Source: Ornithodoros turicata (lineage: Eukaryota; Arthropoda; Arachnida; Ixodida; Argasidae). Taken from it: a DNA stretch of 64,000 bases. Every line of letters begins with the position of its first letter. The stretch's first letter is position 1. The translations under genes were made by a program, and so were the position numbers. This document shows positions 11,009 to 21,554 of this stretch, piece by piece. Under the pieces are notes generated by a model that had not been told where the DNA came from, did no database searches, and saw only the letters and a list, made by a program, of their open reading frames with translations. Where the stretch lies: contig NC_088201.1 in the NCBI RefSeq assembly GCF_037126465.1, positions 233,563,406 to 233,627,405 of the forward strand, written 5' to 3'.

Positions 11009-11246
11009 CACTCTTAAAAATGAACTTCACCACATAGCACGCTCCTAGCCAACCATCATCCCGAATGACAACGTTCTCGCCCCTGATTTGTTGAAAACGG
11101 GAGGTGGAGCCTATTCTGTGCCGTGCATAATGGGCACAAAATAGGCTCCGCCTCCCGTTTTCAGCAAATCTAGGGCGAGAACGTTGTCATTCGGGATGAT
11201 GGTTGGCTAGGAGCGTGCTATGTGGTGAAGTTCATTTTTAAGAGTG
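11009..11246. mobile_element. Near-perfect palindromic MITE, CACTCTTAAAAATGAAC ends
   Basis: Arms of about 110 bp are inverted copies with very few mismatches, beginning CACTCTTAAAAATGAACTTC, with TA on both sides. The high arm identity implies recent insertion or gene conversion. It would form a long hairpin if transcribed. Confidence 0.85.
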
Positions 11247-11455
11247 TACGATTACCCAAGATGGGATGTTCCTGCGGCTCCAGAGTGACACCTATTATGA
11301 GCCGAAGGCGAAGGATATGGTCTGGGTACAGAATATTCAAAGAGTAACTCCTCCCTTACTCGGTTACTTTTCCAAGGCATTTGTAACTGTATCTCAGTAT
11401 TTTTTTTTCTAGTCAGTAACTCTAACTGTACCTTAATTACTTTTGAAGCTGAGTA

Positions 11456-11944
11456 CAGTGAACCCTCGTTAATATGACCACCGCCGCTTCCGAAGATTTT
11501 GGTCATAAAGCAAATTGTCATACTAACGAGAAACTCGCAATCTGCTGACCTCAGAGACCGCTTCGTTCCGGCCATTCTTAGGTGCGCAGTGTGACCTGGT
11601 CTCGTGGTTACTGCTGTTTTAAGCACTACAGTGTTTTGGCAGTCCGAAAAGCGCTATGAGTAATTCCGAGGTCAACAATATCAGGAGTCACCCCAAACCT
11701 TGGCGCCCCACCCGTGTCAACCTCTGCCTGGGACTACTCTGCGGGTCATATGACGTGGTCATAATAACGAAAATATAATACCTGTGTTTGACCCTACTTG
11801 TGACAAAAATCTCAGTCATAGTCGGGTAAGCGGATTGTCATACTAACGAGATGGATTTACATGGCGGCGGAACGGTTCCCAAGAAAAACGGTCATAAAGC
11901 CAGTATGTCATATTATCGGGTGTCATATTAACGAGGGTTCACTG
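11456..11944. mobile_element. pogo/Tigger-like MITE
   Basis: Ends CAGTGAACCCTCGTTAATAT and its inverse ATATTAACGAGGGTTCACTG, flanked by TA. CAGT...CTCGTTAA-type ends with TA duplication are typical of pogo-group elements. It sits inside an older GTAAC-rich repeat whose halves lie at about 11340-11455 and 11947-11990. No ORF. Confidence 0.75.
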
Positions 11945-12193
11945 TATCTGTAACTGTAACTTAGTTACTTTTGAAAAGTAACTTTAACAACCCTGGCAAC
12001 CAGGATATCTGCCGTTGGAAGCAGACGTGCCACAGCTGGATCACTGTGGAACCATCTGTAGAATGGGATAGACTAGTACGAGGAGGATTGGAGCGTCACA
12101 CGACAACAGCGTGGAGAGCCAATGACACGCAGCGTAATTCCAAACCATTTCCAGAAACAACTGACGAATACCACCGACCGTAAAGTAAAATAA

Positions 12194-12641
12194 TAACCCT
12201 GTCACACGGGCATTTCGATCCTTCTCGAATCCGATCTCCATCGAACTTCCCGAGCACGCTCGAGTTTTGACGCTGCTACACGGCCACTTTCAATGCTCAT
12301 TGAATGGTTGACCTGTGCAAATGAATAAACGGAACTCATTAATTTCGCGTTTCCTATATAACAGCGATATTAGTGGTAATTTATCGTATATCGATGTAAG
12401 CATCACTTGTAGCTCCGCGCGCATGTCCGTCTTAAGTTATGACAGTCCACCGGGGTCGAGGATGCAAATGGCGGCCGTCGAGCTGTCTTGAAATTCTCAA
12501 TCCTGTTATGGGAACTGTCTTTAGTCAAGCAGGATCAAAGTTCGATCCTGCTTGGAAGCGGCCGTGTAGCACCATCCGATCTGCATTGCGTTCAAGCAGG
12601 TTCGGTCGAGCAGGATCGAAAATGCCCGTGTGACAGGGGTA
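12194..12641. mobile_element. PIF/Harbinger-like MITE (CCCTGTCACACGGGCA ends)
   Basis: The ends TAACCCTGTCACACGGGC and its inverse are flanked by TAA on both sides (12191-12193, 12642-12644), matching the TWA target preference of Harbinger elements. The relative at 27945-28478 is in the opposite orientation. Non-coding. Confidence 0.75.
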
Positions 12642-12702
12642 TAAGGTTGTAAAATGTTACAATGCAGTTTTCCGCCATTCTTAGACTTTCAGATGCACTA
12701 CC

Positions 12703-12780
12703 CACTGTGAACCTCGATTTATGAATTTGTTGTATGAACGATTTTCCGTGGAACGCGATTCATAGATCGAGAGTTGACTG
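12703..12780. mobile_element. pogo-like terminal remnant
   Basis: An 80-bp piece containing CCTCGATTTATGAA and the inverse end ATCGAGAGTTGACTG, the same end sequence as 34617-35618. Probably an internal-deletion relic. Confidence 0.5.
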
Positions 12781-13002
12781 TATCTAGGGTGGGCATGGCT
12801 ACTTAGCCACGCAATACTAACAACACAAGAGCAATGGCAAAAAAAAAAGAAGAAGAAGAAGATAAAAAATCCTAAATTGAACGTACACTTATGGTTCTTC
12901 GTTGTCGGGTTTTATAATTTTTCAAATTCAGGAGGCAAAAATCGGGTACCATATACACACGAGAATTCGGGAAGAAATCGGGCGCTATGATCTCTGTCTG
13001 TC

Positions 13003-13305
13003 ATGTTACCGGGTAGTTTTCGGATGAAACGAAAGACATACGAAACAAGCCACTGCTGTGACACAGGGACGAGAAACAGTCATCTTTATATTTCCGCTCG
13101 GAACCGGGATAATGAAACGACCGCGGTATTGAAACACTTGCTCGAGCTCTACAAAAGCTTGCCTTTGACTCCTGGAGGTGGGGATTATATACGGAGGACA
13201 AATAGATTGCCACAAAGAGCTCTCTTTGATGATATTATGAATGATTCACCTTTCCAACGGTTTACCGAGAAGGAGAAGTTGAAGTACCGCGAGGATTTCG
13301 GCTAG
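13003..13305 (+). other. 100-codon ORF of unknown nature
   Basis: Open from ATG 13003 to TAG 13303-13305. The C-terminal half (LKHLLELYKSLPLTPGG... EKEKLKYREDFG) has plausible amphipathic composition, but I recognise no domain and see no splice signals or neighbours that support a host gene. It could be a fragment of a transposon gene. Confidence 0.2.
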
Positions 13306-13325
13306 ATATCGGGTTTTATGCTTGG

Positions 13326-13856
13326 TTCACACTGTTGCATTTTCATGCGTTACGTATGCGGCGCGACACGGTTGTCATGACAACGAAGCACGACACTCCG
13401 AAAAGCACACGCACCGCAAGAGTTGAGCTCGACCGAAGTCCATGCGGTACGGGCTACCTGCGGAGATGCAGCTGACCAATGAGCGAACGCGCTCCACGCA
13501 AGCGCATCACTGCTGTGCTGTCGCGTGCTTTTCCAACATGGCTGCCTCCGGTGAAAGCACGTTAGCAAAAGAAGAAGCTCTAATTTCAGAGATCGAGAAA
13601 TACCCGTGGCTCTACGACCCACGCCGAGCCGAGTACAGAGATTCATTCGGAGATTCAAAGTTTCGCCGACCACATCACGTTGCCCGTTCATGGCTGCCTG
13701 TGGAATGGAGACGTGGTGGAGTGGAGACGTGATTGGTCAACCACAGGCGTTTGACGTATCAAGAAAGCATATGTCTGAACAGCGTGTCGTACGACAGCCG
13801 CCTCCGCACTGGATCCGCACCGTAACCGCAACGGAGAGAAGTTGTAGTGTGAACCA
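13326..13856. mobile_element. Element with GGTTCACACT terminal repeats carrying a MADF fragment
   Basis: GGTTCACACT at the left is inverted as AGTGTGAACC at the right. The target duplication is unclear. It encloses the MADF-like ORF at 13538-13732, so it is probably a deletion derivative of a Harbinger-type transposon whose second gene encodes a MADF/Myb protein. Confidence 0.5.
13538..13732 (+). pseudogene. MADF-domain N-terminal fragment
   Basis: From ATG 13538 the frame encodes EEALISEIEKYPWLYDPRRA followed by EYRDSFGDSK, the opening helix of a MADF (Myb/SANT-like) DNA-binding domain: LI..VEKYP.LYD....YRD. The rest of the domain is replaced by unrelated sequence before the stop. Known Harbinger transposons encode such a partner protein; here only about the first 45 residues remain, so it is non-functional. 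Confidence 0.6.
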
Positions 13857-13859
13857 CGC

Positions 13860-15480
13860 ATTACTCGAATTCTTGAAAATTTGTTCGGGGGGGAGGGGGG
13901 AAATACCGTGAAATATTGGTCTTTAACCCCAAAACGAAGAACCCTACGTACACTGCGTGACGTCCGTCTTAAGTATGGTGTACGGTAATTGCCAAGCCAT
14001 GGGACAGCGACACCAACGAATACGTTCTGCATGCGAGAAGTTTTGTCCAACGTATCTCGTGCAATGCATTTTTATTTCACGGTGAAAGTGTAAGAACCAC
14101 TCGTATCGGTGACCCCTTGAAGAGCGCCATCCACGGTGCCGTCAGCACTTGCGGGGTACGACAACGGGACCATATGGCTCGTAGCAGGTCTTCCTACGGA
14201 GCCGACCAATGCCAGGAGCCCCCAGCGACGAAGGAGCGAAAGCTGTGGGAAAAAAACAAAGTGGACGAAAAGTATTCAAAATACGTTGCGCATACATGCG
14301 TTCATCTTCTTTTCTAATTTCGATAGTCTTGTTCAACATTGAAAAAAAGGAGCAGAAATCTAGTTCCTTCAGCTGTCAAAATATTGCGCCGCAGATAGCA
14401 TGACTGGACACAGAGAGGTCACGTTCCTCCCTACGCCAGGTGATGGAATCCATCGTCCTCCCTCTGCTTCCGCATTGGTTGTTAACACTGCCCGCATGAC
14501 ACAGCGCTGCGGCAGAAAACGCGTTTTGGCGGCTGATGGTGGCGCTGCTGTAGTCTTCTGGCGCGCTATTGGGTCTGGTTATCTCCAACGGTGTACGTAG
14601 TTCACGGACTAGTTGAACGCGACTATAGTCATTGTTATACTGAATCCTTATCCGACCACCGGAACTGTGAACGTCCACAGTGTGTGTGACATAGGTACAC
14701 CTCACAGGGTGTGAACTGTTGACGTCACCACGAGTGCCGAGCGGGTGGATCTTCCACAGTGGCCCCTTCGCACAGGAGCTGAGACCCCTGTTTCACCTGG
14801 ACCTGGACCCTGGACCCTGAACCTTTCACCTGAAACCTGGACATTCCTAAAGGGATCCTCGGTGCAGATCAGGACATTCAGTCAAACCCAGGGGGTGTCG
14901 GACTTGGTCGCGGAAGGGTTACCATAAGGGAGGCACCATCCGTTGGTCGTGGAAGGCGTTACTTTCCGTTGGTTGCTTCATTCCGCTAAACTTGACTTCC
15001 GTTTTCCTAAGTTATCGTAAATTCGGCATATTATCTGCGCTTCTCACATAAATTTGCTCAACGAATAAATAAAAAGAAACATTATAAATAAAAATATATA
15101 AATAAATAGATAGTAGGCAATGAATATTTTCCACTACATCTCTTGCTCGTGTCCTGTCGTTCGTACGTGACTTTACCATTACAGGAACTCAACAGACCGA
15201 AACAAAATGGCGGACTGTTAACAATTCCCCGTCACATTCGGATTCGGGAAAAAAAAATCTTCCCGGGAAAAGGACCGCAAAGCATACAGATTGCTGTGTC
15301 CCTGCAAAATGCATGCATGTTCCTTACGACTAATTCCTTACTTATGTTGCTAGTGGGGCTGCTCCATATCGTGGCTTCAGCACTTCATACGCCGTAGACA
15401 TGTTCATCCTTGCCGCTGGAAAGCGAAAGGTTCCCGTCCCGGCGCCGAGGACGATCTCACAGATAACATATCACTAATGA
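13860..15480. other. Unassigned interval
   Basis: No gene or delimited element recognised. There is a G-run near 13886, a short CACCTGGACC-type degenerate repeat at 14790-14840 and AT-rich DNA at 15050-15120. ORFs are short and without family resemblance. Confidence 0.45.
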
Positions 15481-15487
15481 CGCTTAA

Positions 15488-16103
15488 AGGGACTATGAAA
15501 TTTCCTGAACCCCCATACTTTTATTCGATGGAAACTGTTCTTCCCGCAGAGAAACTAATATGCCACAAATTTTTGCGGACGAAATCGCTCCACTCTGCGA
15601 GGAGCGCGCGCTGGAAATGTCTCTTCCGCGTTCCTCCTCTCCCGCGCATATTTCCCTGCCGATGGTGTAACTGTACGGACCGCACTTCGGTTCCCCGTTA
15701 CGTCACCGGTGTTGCACAATGGCAAGTAATGCCGCGAGCTCGCGCTGTGGCTGCCGCCACTGCCGAAACCTGCCGATCGCGCGAAAGCTGCTGTCATGAA
15801 GATTTCCGCTCCCGATGAACGCATACGCGGGATCCTACGGCGCATGCTCCTGGCGGGATTCCTCGGCTCGGCAACACGTCACGATGACGTGTTGCTGAGC
15901 CGGCCGTGGTCGCGTCAAGTTACCCGTTGTGTCTCCGCTCGGCAGCTCGCCACGGCGTGGCGCCAGCTGTCCTCCCTTCGCCGCTCCGTTTAAATTCGCT
16001 CCCGAGAAATCCGCTCGCGCGACGAAAGTAAAATTTCGGTTCTAGACCCAGAAAAATGTCTTCTTTCGAACGAAACGAAGAAAAAAATCATTTCATAGTC
16101 CCT
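15488..16103. mobile_element. TTAA-flanked MITE, copy 1
   Basis: A 616-bp unit with ends AGGGACTATGAAA / TTTCATAGTCCCT and TTAA on both sides (15484-15487, 16104-16107), the target duplication used by piggyBac-type transposases. The second copy at 31431-32046 is inverted, the same length and very similar. The ORFs inside mirror each other between copies and do not look coding. Confidence 0.8.
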
Positions 16104-16171
16104 TTAAGCTGTGAAAGCGATACCGCTGCTCAACTCAGTACGCTCCCGAAAGAGCCGTACTTGCCGAACAC

Positions 16172-17348
16172 AATAGGTCTGTTCGATTAGACTTGCACTC
16201 CCTGAACCAGTTCCGGGCGCTGCAGAGCCAGTTCTGAACTAGCGCAACACTAGGCCAGCTCCACTTCAACGGTGCAACACTAGTTTGACTGCGAAACGAA
16301 TATCGAAGTCCAGCGCTAGTGCGGACCTTCTGCTCTCCGCGAGTCTTAACACCGCTACGGATTGTAAGAACGCGTGTGACATCTCAATCACATGTGCATT
16401 GCTGCTTTTTAATTTCGAACACAATGAGCTGTTCAACTATGGTGCAAACAGACATGGAACTTGTGGATTCTGACAGCGAGGACGAAGAATTCGACGACCT
16501 CGTAACCGTGATAGCGTTGAATCTTCCGCGAACTGACAGGAACCATGTACCAATGTACACCGAAACTGTGGTGAATCGTTATTTCGACTTCGAATTCAAA
16601 CCTCTCTCCCAGCATCTACATTAACTATTATTTACCTTGTGTCGTCTGCTGACATATTGCCGCCATCACTCTGCACTACCGTTGAACTGACCCCTGCGGG
16701 AAAGCAGAGTTTCCTTACACTAGGGCTACACCTGGCGTGCACTGGTTTGAAACGAACGAGACGGTGCAGAGGGCGCTCGGCTGTACTGGCGAAACAGGTC
16801 CCCCAAACTCACCTCGGAAAAGCGTGCAACGAAGAAGGCCGCCACTAGATACCCCACTGTTGCCGTTCCGGATCACTTCAGCGCGCTAAGTTTAGCGGCA
16901 AAATGTTTTTGTTGTTTCTGCGAATGAATCTAGTCTTTATATGTCCAAATAATACGCGTATAACAACTTTCTCTGTCGTATTTCACTTTTTGGTCCCGTT
17001 TTTAAACGTGTTGAGCGATCGGAAGGATCTAGTGCACGGCTGCGTGCATCACATAGCGTACCTGTCGTACCAGGCGCCGCAGGCGCTGCAGTCGTCCATT
17101 TCTCCTTCGGTGACTTGGCCTGGCTTGGATTGTGCTTCAACTGGATCTTTAGCGCGCTACAATCCAGGCAAGCCAACGTCTGGTAACAATGGGGTATCTA
17201 AGGGCGGCCTCCGGCATTGCACGCATCGGGATAGGAACAAATACATGGGAAAATGGCGACCTTGGGGGACCTGTGGCGAAACGAACGGGAGAGTGCAGCA
17301 CCACCGGAACTGGTTCAGGCAGTGCAGGCCTAATGGAACGAACCTAAT
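16172..17348. mobile_element. Harbinger-like non-autonomous element
   Basis: Both ends carry about 45 bp of inverted similarity running from TAGGT..GTTCG to CCTGAACCAGTTCC. It encloses an acidic ORF fragment resembling the start of a HARBI1-type transposase (16424-16624). The rest is non-coding; the target duplication could not be fixed. Confidence 0.5.
16424..16624 (+). pseudogene. Possible HARBI1-like transposase N-terminal remnant
   Basis: From ATG 16424 the frame gives MELVDSDSEDEEFDDLVTVI then LPRTDRNHVPMYTETVVNRY and FDFEFK before a stop. An acidic start followed by Y.E..V..Y.D.EF.. recalls the N-terminus of Harbinger nucleases before the catalytic DDE region, which is absent. Its position inside inverted repeats supports a transposon origin. 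The family call is tentative. Confidence 0.4.
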
Positions 17349-17879
17349 GGGCAGGGCTTGCTTCGCTACGTTCGCTAGCCATCGTTGCCGCCGTCCGTAC
17401 CGCCATCGACCCGATCCTCTGTTCTGTTTCTGGCACGTGACTTCTCAGTGTTGCTCGCAAACGGTGCAGCTCGGGTTGCGCTTTCCGCTTTCCCCCTCCT
17501 CCCCCGCTACACGCTTGGACATAGAAACCTCCTCCCTCCTCCCCCACGTGATGATGTGGTTGCGCCCCTGTCCTTCCAGTTCCCGTGGAAGTGAGAATTT
17601 AGACACGCATTTTCATATCTAGCATCGCGACCGAGCAGTTCAGCACCCGTTGCACTTTTGTGAACCCAAAGCACTTCCACACTCTTTGCTGTGTCTCTAG
17701 GGCCTTACCTTGGGCAGCAGCCCTGATTGAACGCTGTAAGGCACCATGATGCAGCGCTTCTACCTCGGAAACGGCGCCTGCGGAAAGGGTCGCTATACAG
17801 TGCAGCTTATCATGCACGAAGGGCGACACGAATACCCACCCCAATCGACCAGGACGAACAGAATCACGATGGCCGTCTT
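17349..17879. other. Unassigned interval
   Basis: GC-rich with CTCCTCCCCC tracts near 17490-17550. No recognisable gene, RNA or terminal repeats. Confidence 0.4.
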
Positions 17880-18700
17880 CATGATGACAACAACAACTTT
17901 ATTTTCGGTCTTGGAGAGTGGGGAGTTTCATCGCAACAGGCGATACTCTACCCCAGTGCTTGGTGGAATGGGGGGAATAAAATAACGAGCCCCTTTACAA
18001 TAACGATCGAAGTCCGATGGTGTCCAGAAATGTCAGAAGAGCTCTGAGCGCAGAGCGTTGCTGGGCTGGATTGGGCCAGGGACCAAGCAATTTCGGTAGG
18101 GAGAGAGGGCGAGAGTCCAGCTGACGAAGAGACTCGGAGAGTGTGGTTCGGGAAGGTTCGTAGTGAGGGCAATGAAGAAGAATGTGCTCCAGATCCTCAA
18201 GAGCACCACAGTGGCAGCAGGTGGGAGAATCAATTTGTCTCAAGCGGTAACGCCACTGAGCTGTAAAGGCCACATCGAGGCGCATGCGGTGGATTAATGC
18301 AGCATCCTGACGAGATGTGTATCGTGGCATGCGGAAAGCGAGCGTGGGATCAACTCTGTTCAACATAGAGGGGGGAAGAATGTCGGTTGTCCGTTGGCGG
18401 GAAGCCAGGGGTGTCACTAGACGTCGCAGAATTGAACGGCGGTCTCCTCTGAGCAGAACAATGCGGGTCCGGTTCCGAGACGAGAGTGCTGCTTCTGCGG
18501 CGCTGTCGGCCTGCTCGTTCCCCACGACACCACAATGGGCTGGAACCCACTGGAGAACTAGCCTGTGGCCTGCGGCGTAGATAGTGTGGTAAGCCATTAA
18601 CACGTCTGTGACTAGGGGTGCGGATGGGCCTCGGATGACTGTCTTCAGAGCGTGCTGTGAAAGGTGGAAAGTGGTGATATAACAACCCTTCCTGATCTCT
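17880..18700 (-). mobile_element. 5'-truncated I-like LINE
   Basis: A minus-strand 3' end of a non-LTR retrotransposon: RNase H and zinc-knuckle coding sequence (17995-18680), then about 115 bp of 3' UTR ending in AATAAAG and a GTTGTTGTT-type tail near 17885. An in-frame stop near 18700 suggests truncation there. Confidence 0.75.
17995..18680 (-). pseudogene. LINE ORF2 C-terminus: RNase H domain plus zinc knuckle
   Basis: The minus frame is open from about 18680, with an internal ATG at 18603, to the stop at 17995-17997. It contains LVLQWVPAHCGVVGNEQADS, the HCGxxGNExAD motif of the last RNase H active-site region, and then CCHCGALEDLEHILLHC (C-x2-C-x7-H-x4-C). RNase H removes the RNA template during reverse transcription in I-group LINEs; the knuckle is usual at their C-terminus. 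The ORF is undisrupted for over 200 codons, so the insertion may be fairly young, but endonuclease and reverse transcriptase are missing. Confidence 0.75.
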
Positions 18701-19303
18701 GTGTTTCCGATTATCTAAGTTTCTGGGGCGGCGAACAACACTTTCTTGTGGTTCTTCATCGTTTTTTTTTCAAGGATTTTTTTTGCTTCCTTGTTAGCGC
18801 CGCGAAGCAACTGTGGCTATGAGCAGCGTACATACGTGGACACATGGAGAGAGGACAGCGGAAAGGAGTGGGGGGAACAGGAGGGTTAGTATGCGTCCTG
18901 GGCAGAGTTCACGGGGAATCCTTGAGATTGAGGAGATAATAGGGGCAGAGGCAGTAGACAGGAAGGAGAATTCCTATGTCCCTACGACGATCCTCAACCT
19001 TAAGGAACTGATACCGCCCACGTCCATACACCAGCCTGCCTGCATCTTAATGATCGACTCATCACTGTCTTGAGTGTAACGAGCTTCTTGGGAAAGTTTC
19101 TTAGTTCAGCAAGCTGTTCGTTATTAATATGTTGTTATTGTAAGTACAATTGTCTAAATGTGTATGGTCGTTCCATGTTTATCCCGTGCTCGACATTCCC
19201 TGATAATCGGCCCGGATAATAGGGACCGTGCGACACCTAAAAGGGGGGCGCTGCTCCATCGTGATACCACGCCGCCCGTTCTATGCATTTTCAGGTGGAA
19301 CCG
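18701..19303. other. Unassigned interval
   Basis: No gene or bounded repeat recognised; T-rich at 18760-18785. Confidence 0.4.
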
Positions 19304-19305
19304 TA

Positions 19306-19698
19306 CACTGTAAACCGGAAAACACCCTTATGGGTGTAAATGGCTTGTCCTATAACTGATACCTCTTTTTACACCGTACATGGTCTGGAACACCCTTTTT
19401 AGAGGGTGTATTCCGTGTAAATCACCCCTGGAAAGGGTGCTTTTCTTTGAAAATGCCCTCTTTTGCACCCTTTAAACACCTTTACACCCTTTAGGGTGTA
19501 AGATCGCTAAACACCCTCCTAAAAAGGTGTATAAAGGGTGCAAAAGACGGCATTTTCAAGGAAAAGCACCCTTTCAAAGGGTGTTTTACACGGGATACAC
19601 CCTCTAGAAAGGGTATTCCAGACCATACGGTGTGAAAAGAGGAGTCAATTATAGGACAAGCGATTTACACCCATAAGGGTGTTTTTCAGTTTACAGTG
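19306..19698. mobile_element. Fold-back MITE with hierarchical ACACCCTTT motifs
   Basis: A 393-bp element flanked by TA, with ends CACTGTAAACC...GTTTACAGTG. The two halves are near-complete inverted copies, and each half contains further short palindromes (ACACCCTTATGGGTGT and AGGGTGT/ACACCCT pairs). The outer ends resemble the 7745-8142 family. Confidence 0.8.
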
Positions 19699-19700
19699 TA

Positions 19701-20737
19701 GCTTGCGTGGCGACCGCCGTAATTAGAAGGGCAAACTTACCAAGTGCAAATAATGTGGAGCCTTTCTGAGGCGCGAACGATGAGAATGGAGACAAATTGC
19801 ACAGAAGCAACCACCACCGTACTTATAATGTATCTAACAGTGCGGGAGGAGAACAGCCACTCGCGTCTGTTTGGTCAAAACATCTGTAAGTGATACGTCG
19901 AGAGGATGGTTATTTGACGCCTCACAAAATCCTGGCTTGCTAGCGAAGGCTATGTACGTGTATTTCTCTGACTCCAGCCATTTGTAATACCATGTTTTTG
20001 ACTGAGTCTTGTGTTCCTGTTGTCCTCTTTGCACACACATAGCTTCGTCACTGAAATCTACATCGTGCGTCCGTTTTATCCGTACAAATAAACACGTCAG
20101 GTCACAACTTGTTGTCTGAACTTCTACTGCAGTTTTTCCAGTATCTTCAGTTACAATAACGTTAAAGAGACACTGAAAGAAGACATTATATGAGTTTCTA
20201 CCTCAGCTACCGCTGTGAAATGGTCAGTGCGTAAGTACTGAACCTTTTGGACAACGCAGAACTCCTTTGTCACTGTGAGACTCGTCAATCAGATTACCGG
20301 GAGCAATATCGGCTCCGGGCATTGGCGATGAAACACCTCAATCACTAATCTCGAAATATGTTGCCGTTTGGTTGGCGAATTTGACGGCAATACAGTATCC
20401 AGCGGTGTTGCACCGTCACAAAAGTGGCAACTGTAAATCATTGATCGTTGTGCAGGTCCCCATTCAGTTTCATTGAAACTAGAACAAAAGAAATAAGATA
20501 TATTCGCTCATGTTGTGCACACCTCGTCCAATGGCCGAACGCGCTTCACAAAGGATATTCGCTGCGACTCTAATGTCCTCGGTGGTATTGGAAGCATAGA
20601 AATCACGAGAAATGAAACATCTGGTCCCTAATGAAGAGTTCTTTTAGTTGCTGGCACAGTTAGCGATGCAACAGTTCCGGTGTGACAAAAGAAAGACGCC
20701 CGTACATCATATGTAAACAAAGCTGGCTACCCGGCGG
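19701..20737. other. Unassigned interval
   Basis: About 1 kb with no recognised gene, RNA or terminal repeats. The longest ORF is under 70 codons. Confidence 0.4.
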
Positions 20738-20745
20738 CTATCACG

Positions 20746-21367
20746 CATGGAGGTAAGAAACTAAGGAGATGCCCTAAGCGCCTCTCCCAATGCAAGCGAG
20801 CGTGCTGTCACCCGCGCATGGAATTGTGGTTAGTTGCCCACACACGTGACCCATAAACGTCACGGCAAGACGTCATAAAACATGGCGTTCTCCATGTCCG
20901 CAGCGTATCTTACCTGAATACAGAGACGAGCTGCGGCCGAATAACTTGTTTCCGCTTTCATAACATCTTTGGAGTTAGAAGTTATGACACCCGTTGAAAC
21001 ACAAGATAGATCATCTGGGTGTGGAAGCAATAGATCACTAAATCGCTAGAAGACGTACGTCATCGTGACATTGCCTGACTTCCCTTCTGTTTTGCTCAAC
21101 TTTTCCTGTGATTTATCACGCGGCAAATGTTGAAACAACCCATAACCTTCAAAGTATTGTGCGAATGAACTCTTTGAAGGTAAGACGTTTGCTGAAGATG
21201 AGGTTTGCTAAACTTCCAAGCCTCCGCGCAGACCGCCATAACGCCGAAACATGTGGGGATCACGTGAGCGGGCAACTAGATGGGCGTGGTATTGCCTGGA
21301 GCGACCGCTAGAGGGGTCCCACGGCCCTCCGATCTTATAGCCCTCTCCTTAGTTTCTTACCTCCATG
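20746..21367 (+). mobile_element. hAT-type MITE, CATGGAGGTAAG ends, copy 1
   Basis: A 622-bp element with inverted ends CATGGAGGTAAGAAACTAAG. The octamer CTATCACG is duplicated exactly at 20738-20745 and 21368-21375; an 8-bp duplication is the hAT hallmark. The second copy at 25467-26089 is inverted. No transposase ORF. Confidence 0.9.
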
Positions 21368-21375
21368 CTATCACG

Positions 21376-21554
21376 CAAGGTACTTTCTCCGGAGGCCGCA
21401 TCGAGGCGCCACCACTTTGTTACACAGTCCCTACACCGGGACATCCAGATAAGCCCTGCAGGAAATTAGTGATCCGTTATCAAGAACTCCGTCTATTTCA
21501 GACAACGTAAGAACCTAATAGACTAGTTTATGTTCTCTGAAATGGACGCAGTTC
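21376..21554. other. Short unassigned spacer before the satellite
   Basis: Contains an imperfect inverted pair around TCTATTTCAGA / TCTGAAATGGACG. Nothing else recognised. Confidence 0.3.

Noticed and set aside
15477..15993. 113- and 96-codon ORFs conserved at 31541-32039
   Set aside because: Both strands are open in both copies and the copies are a recent TTAA MITE pair, so conservation is not evidence of coding.
16903..17622. 239-codon ORF
   Set aside because: It runs across the right terminal repeat of a transposon into unrelated GC-rich DNA and has no recognisable domain.
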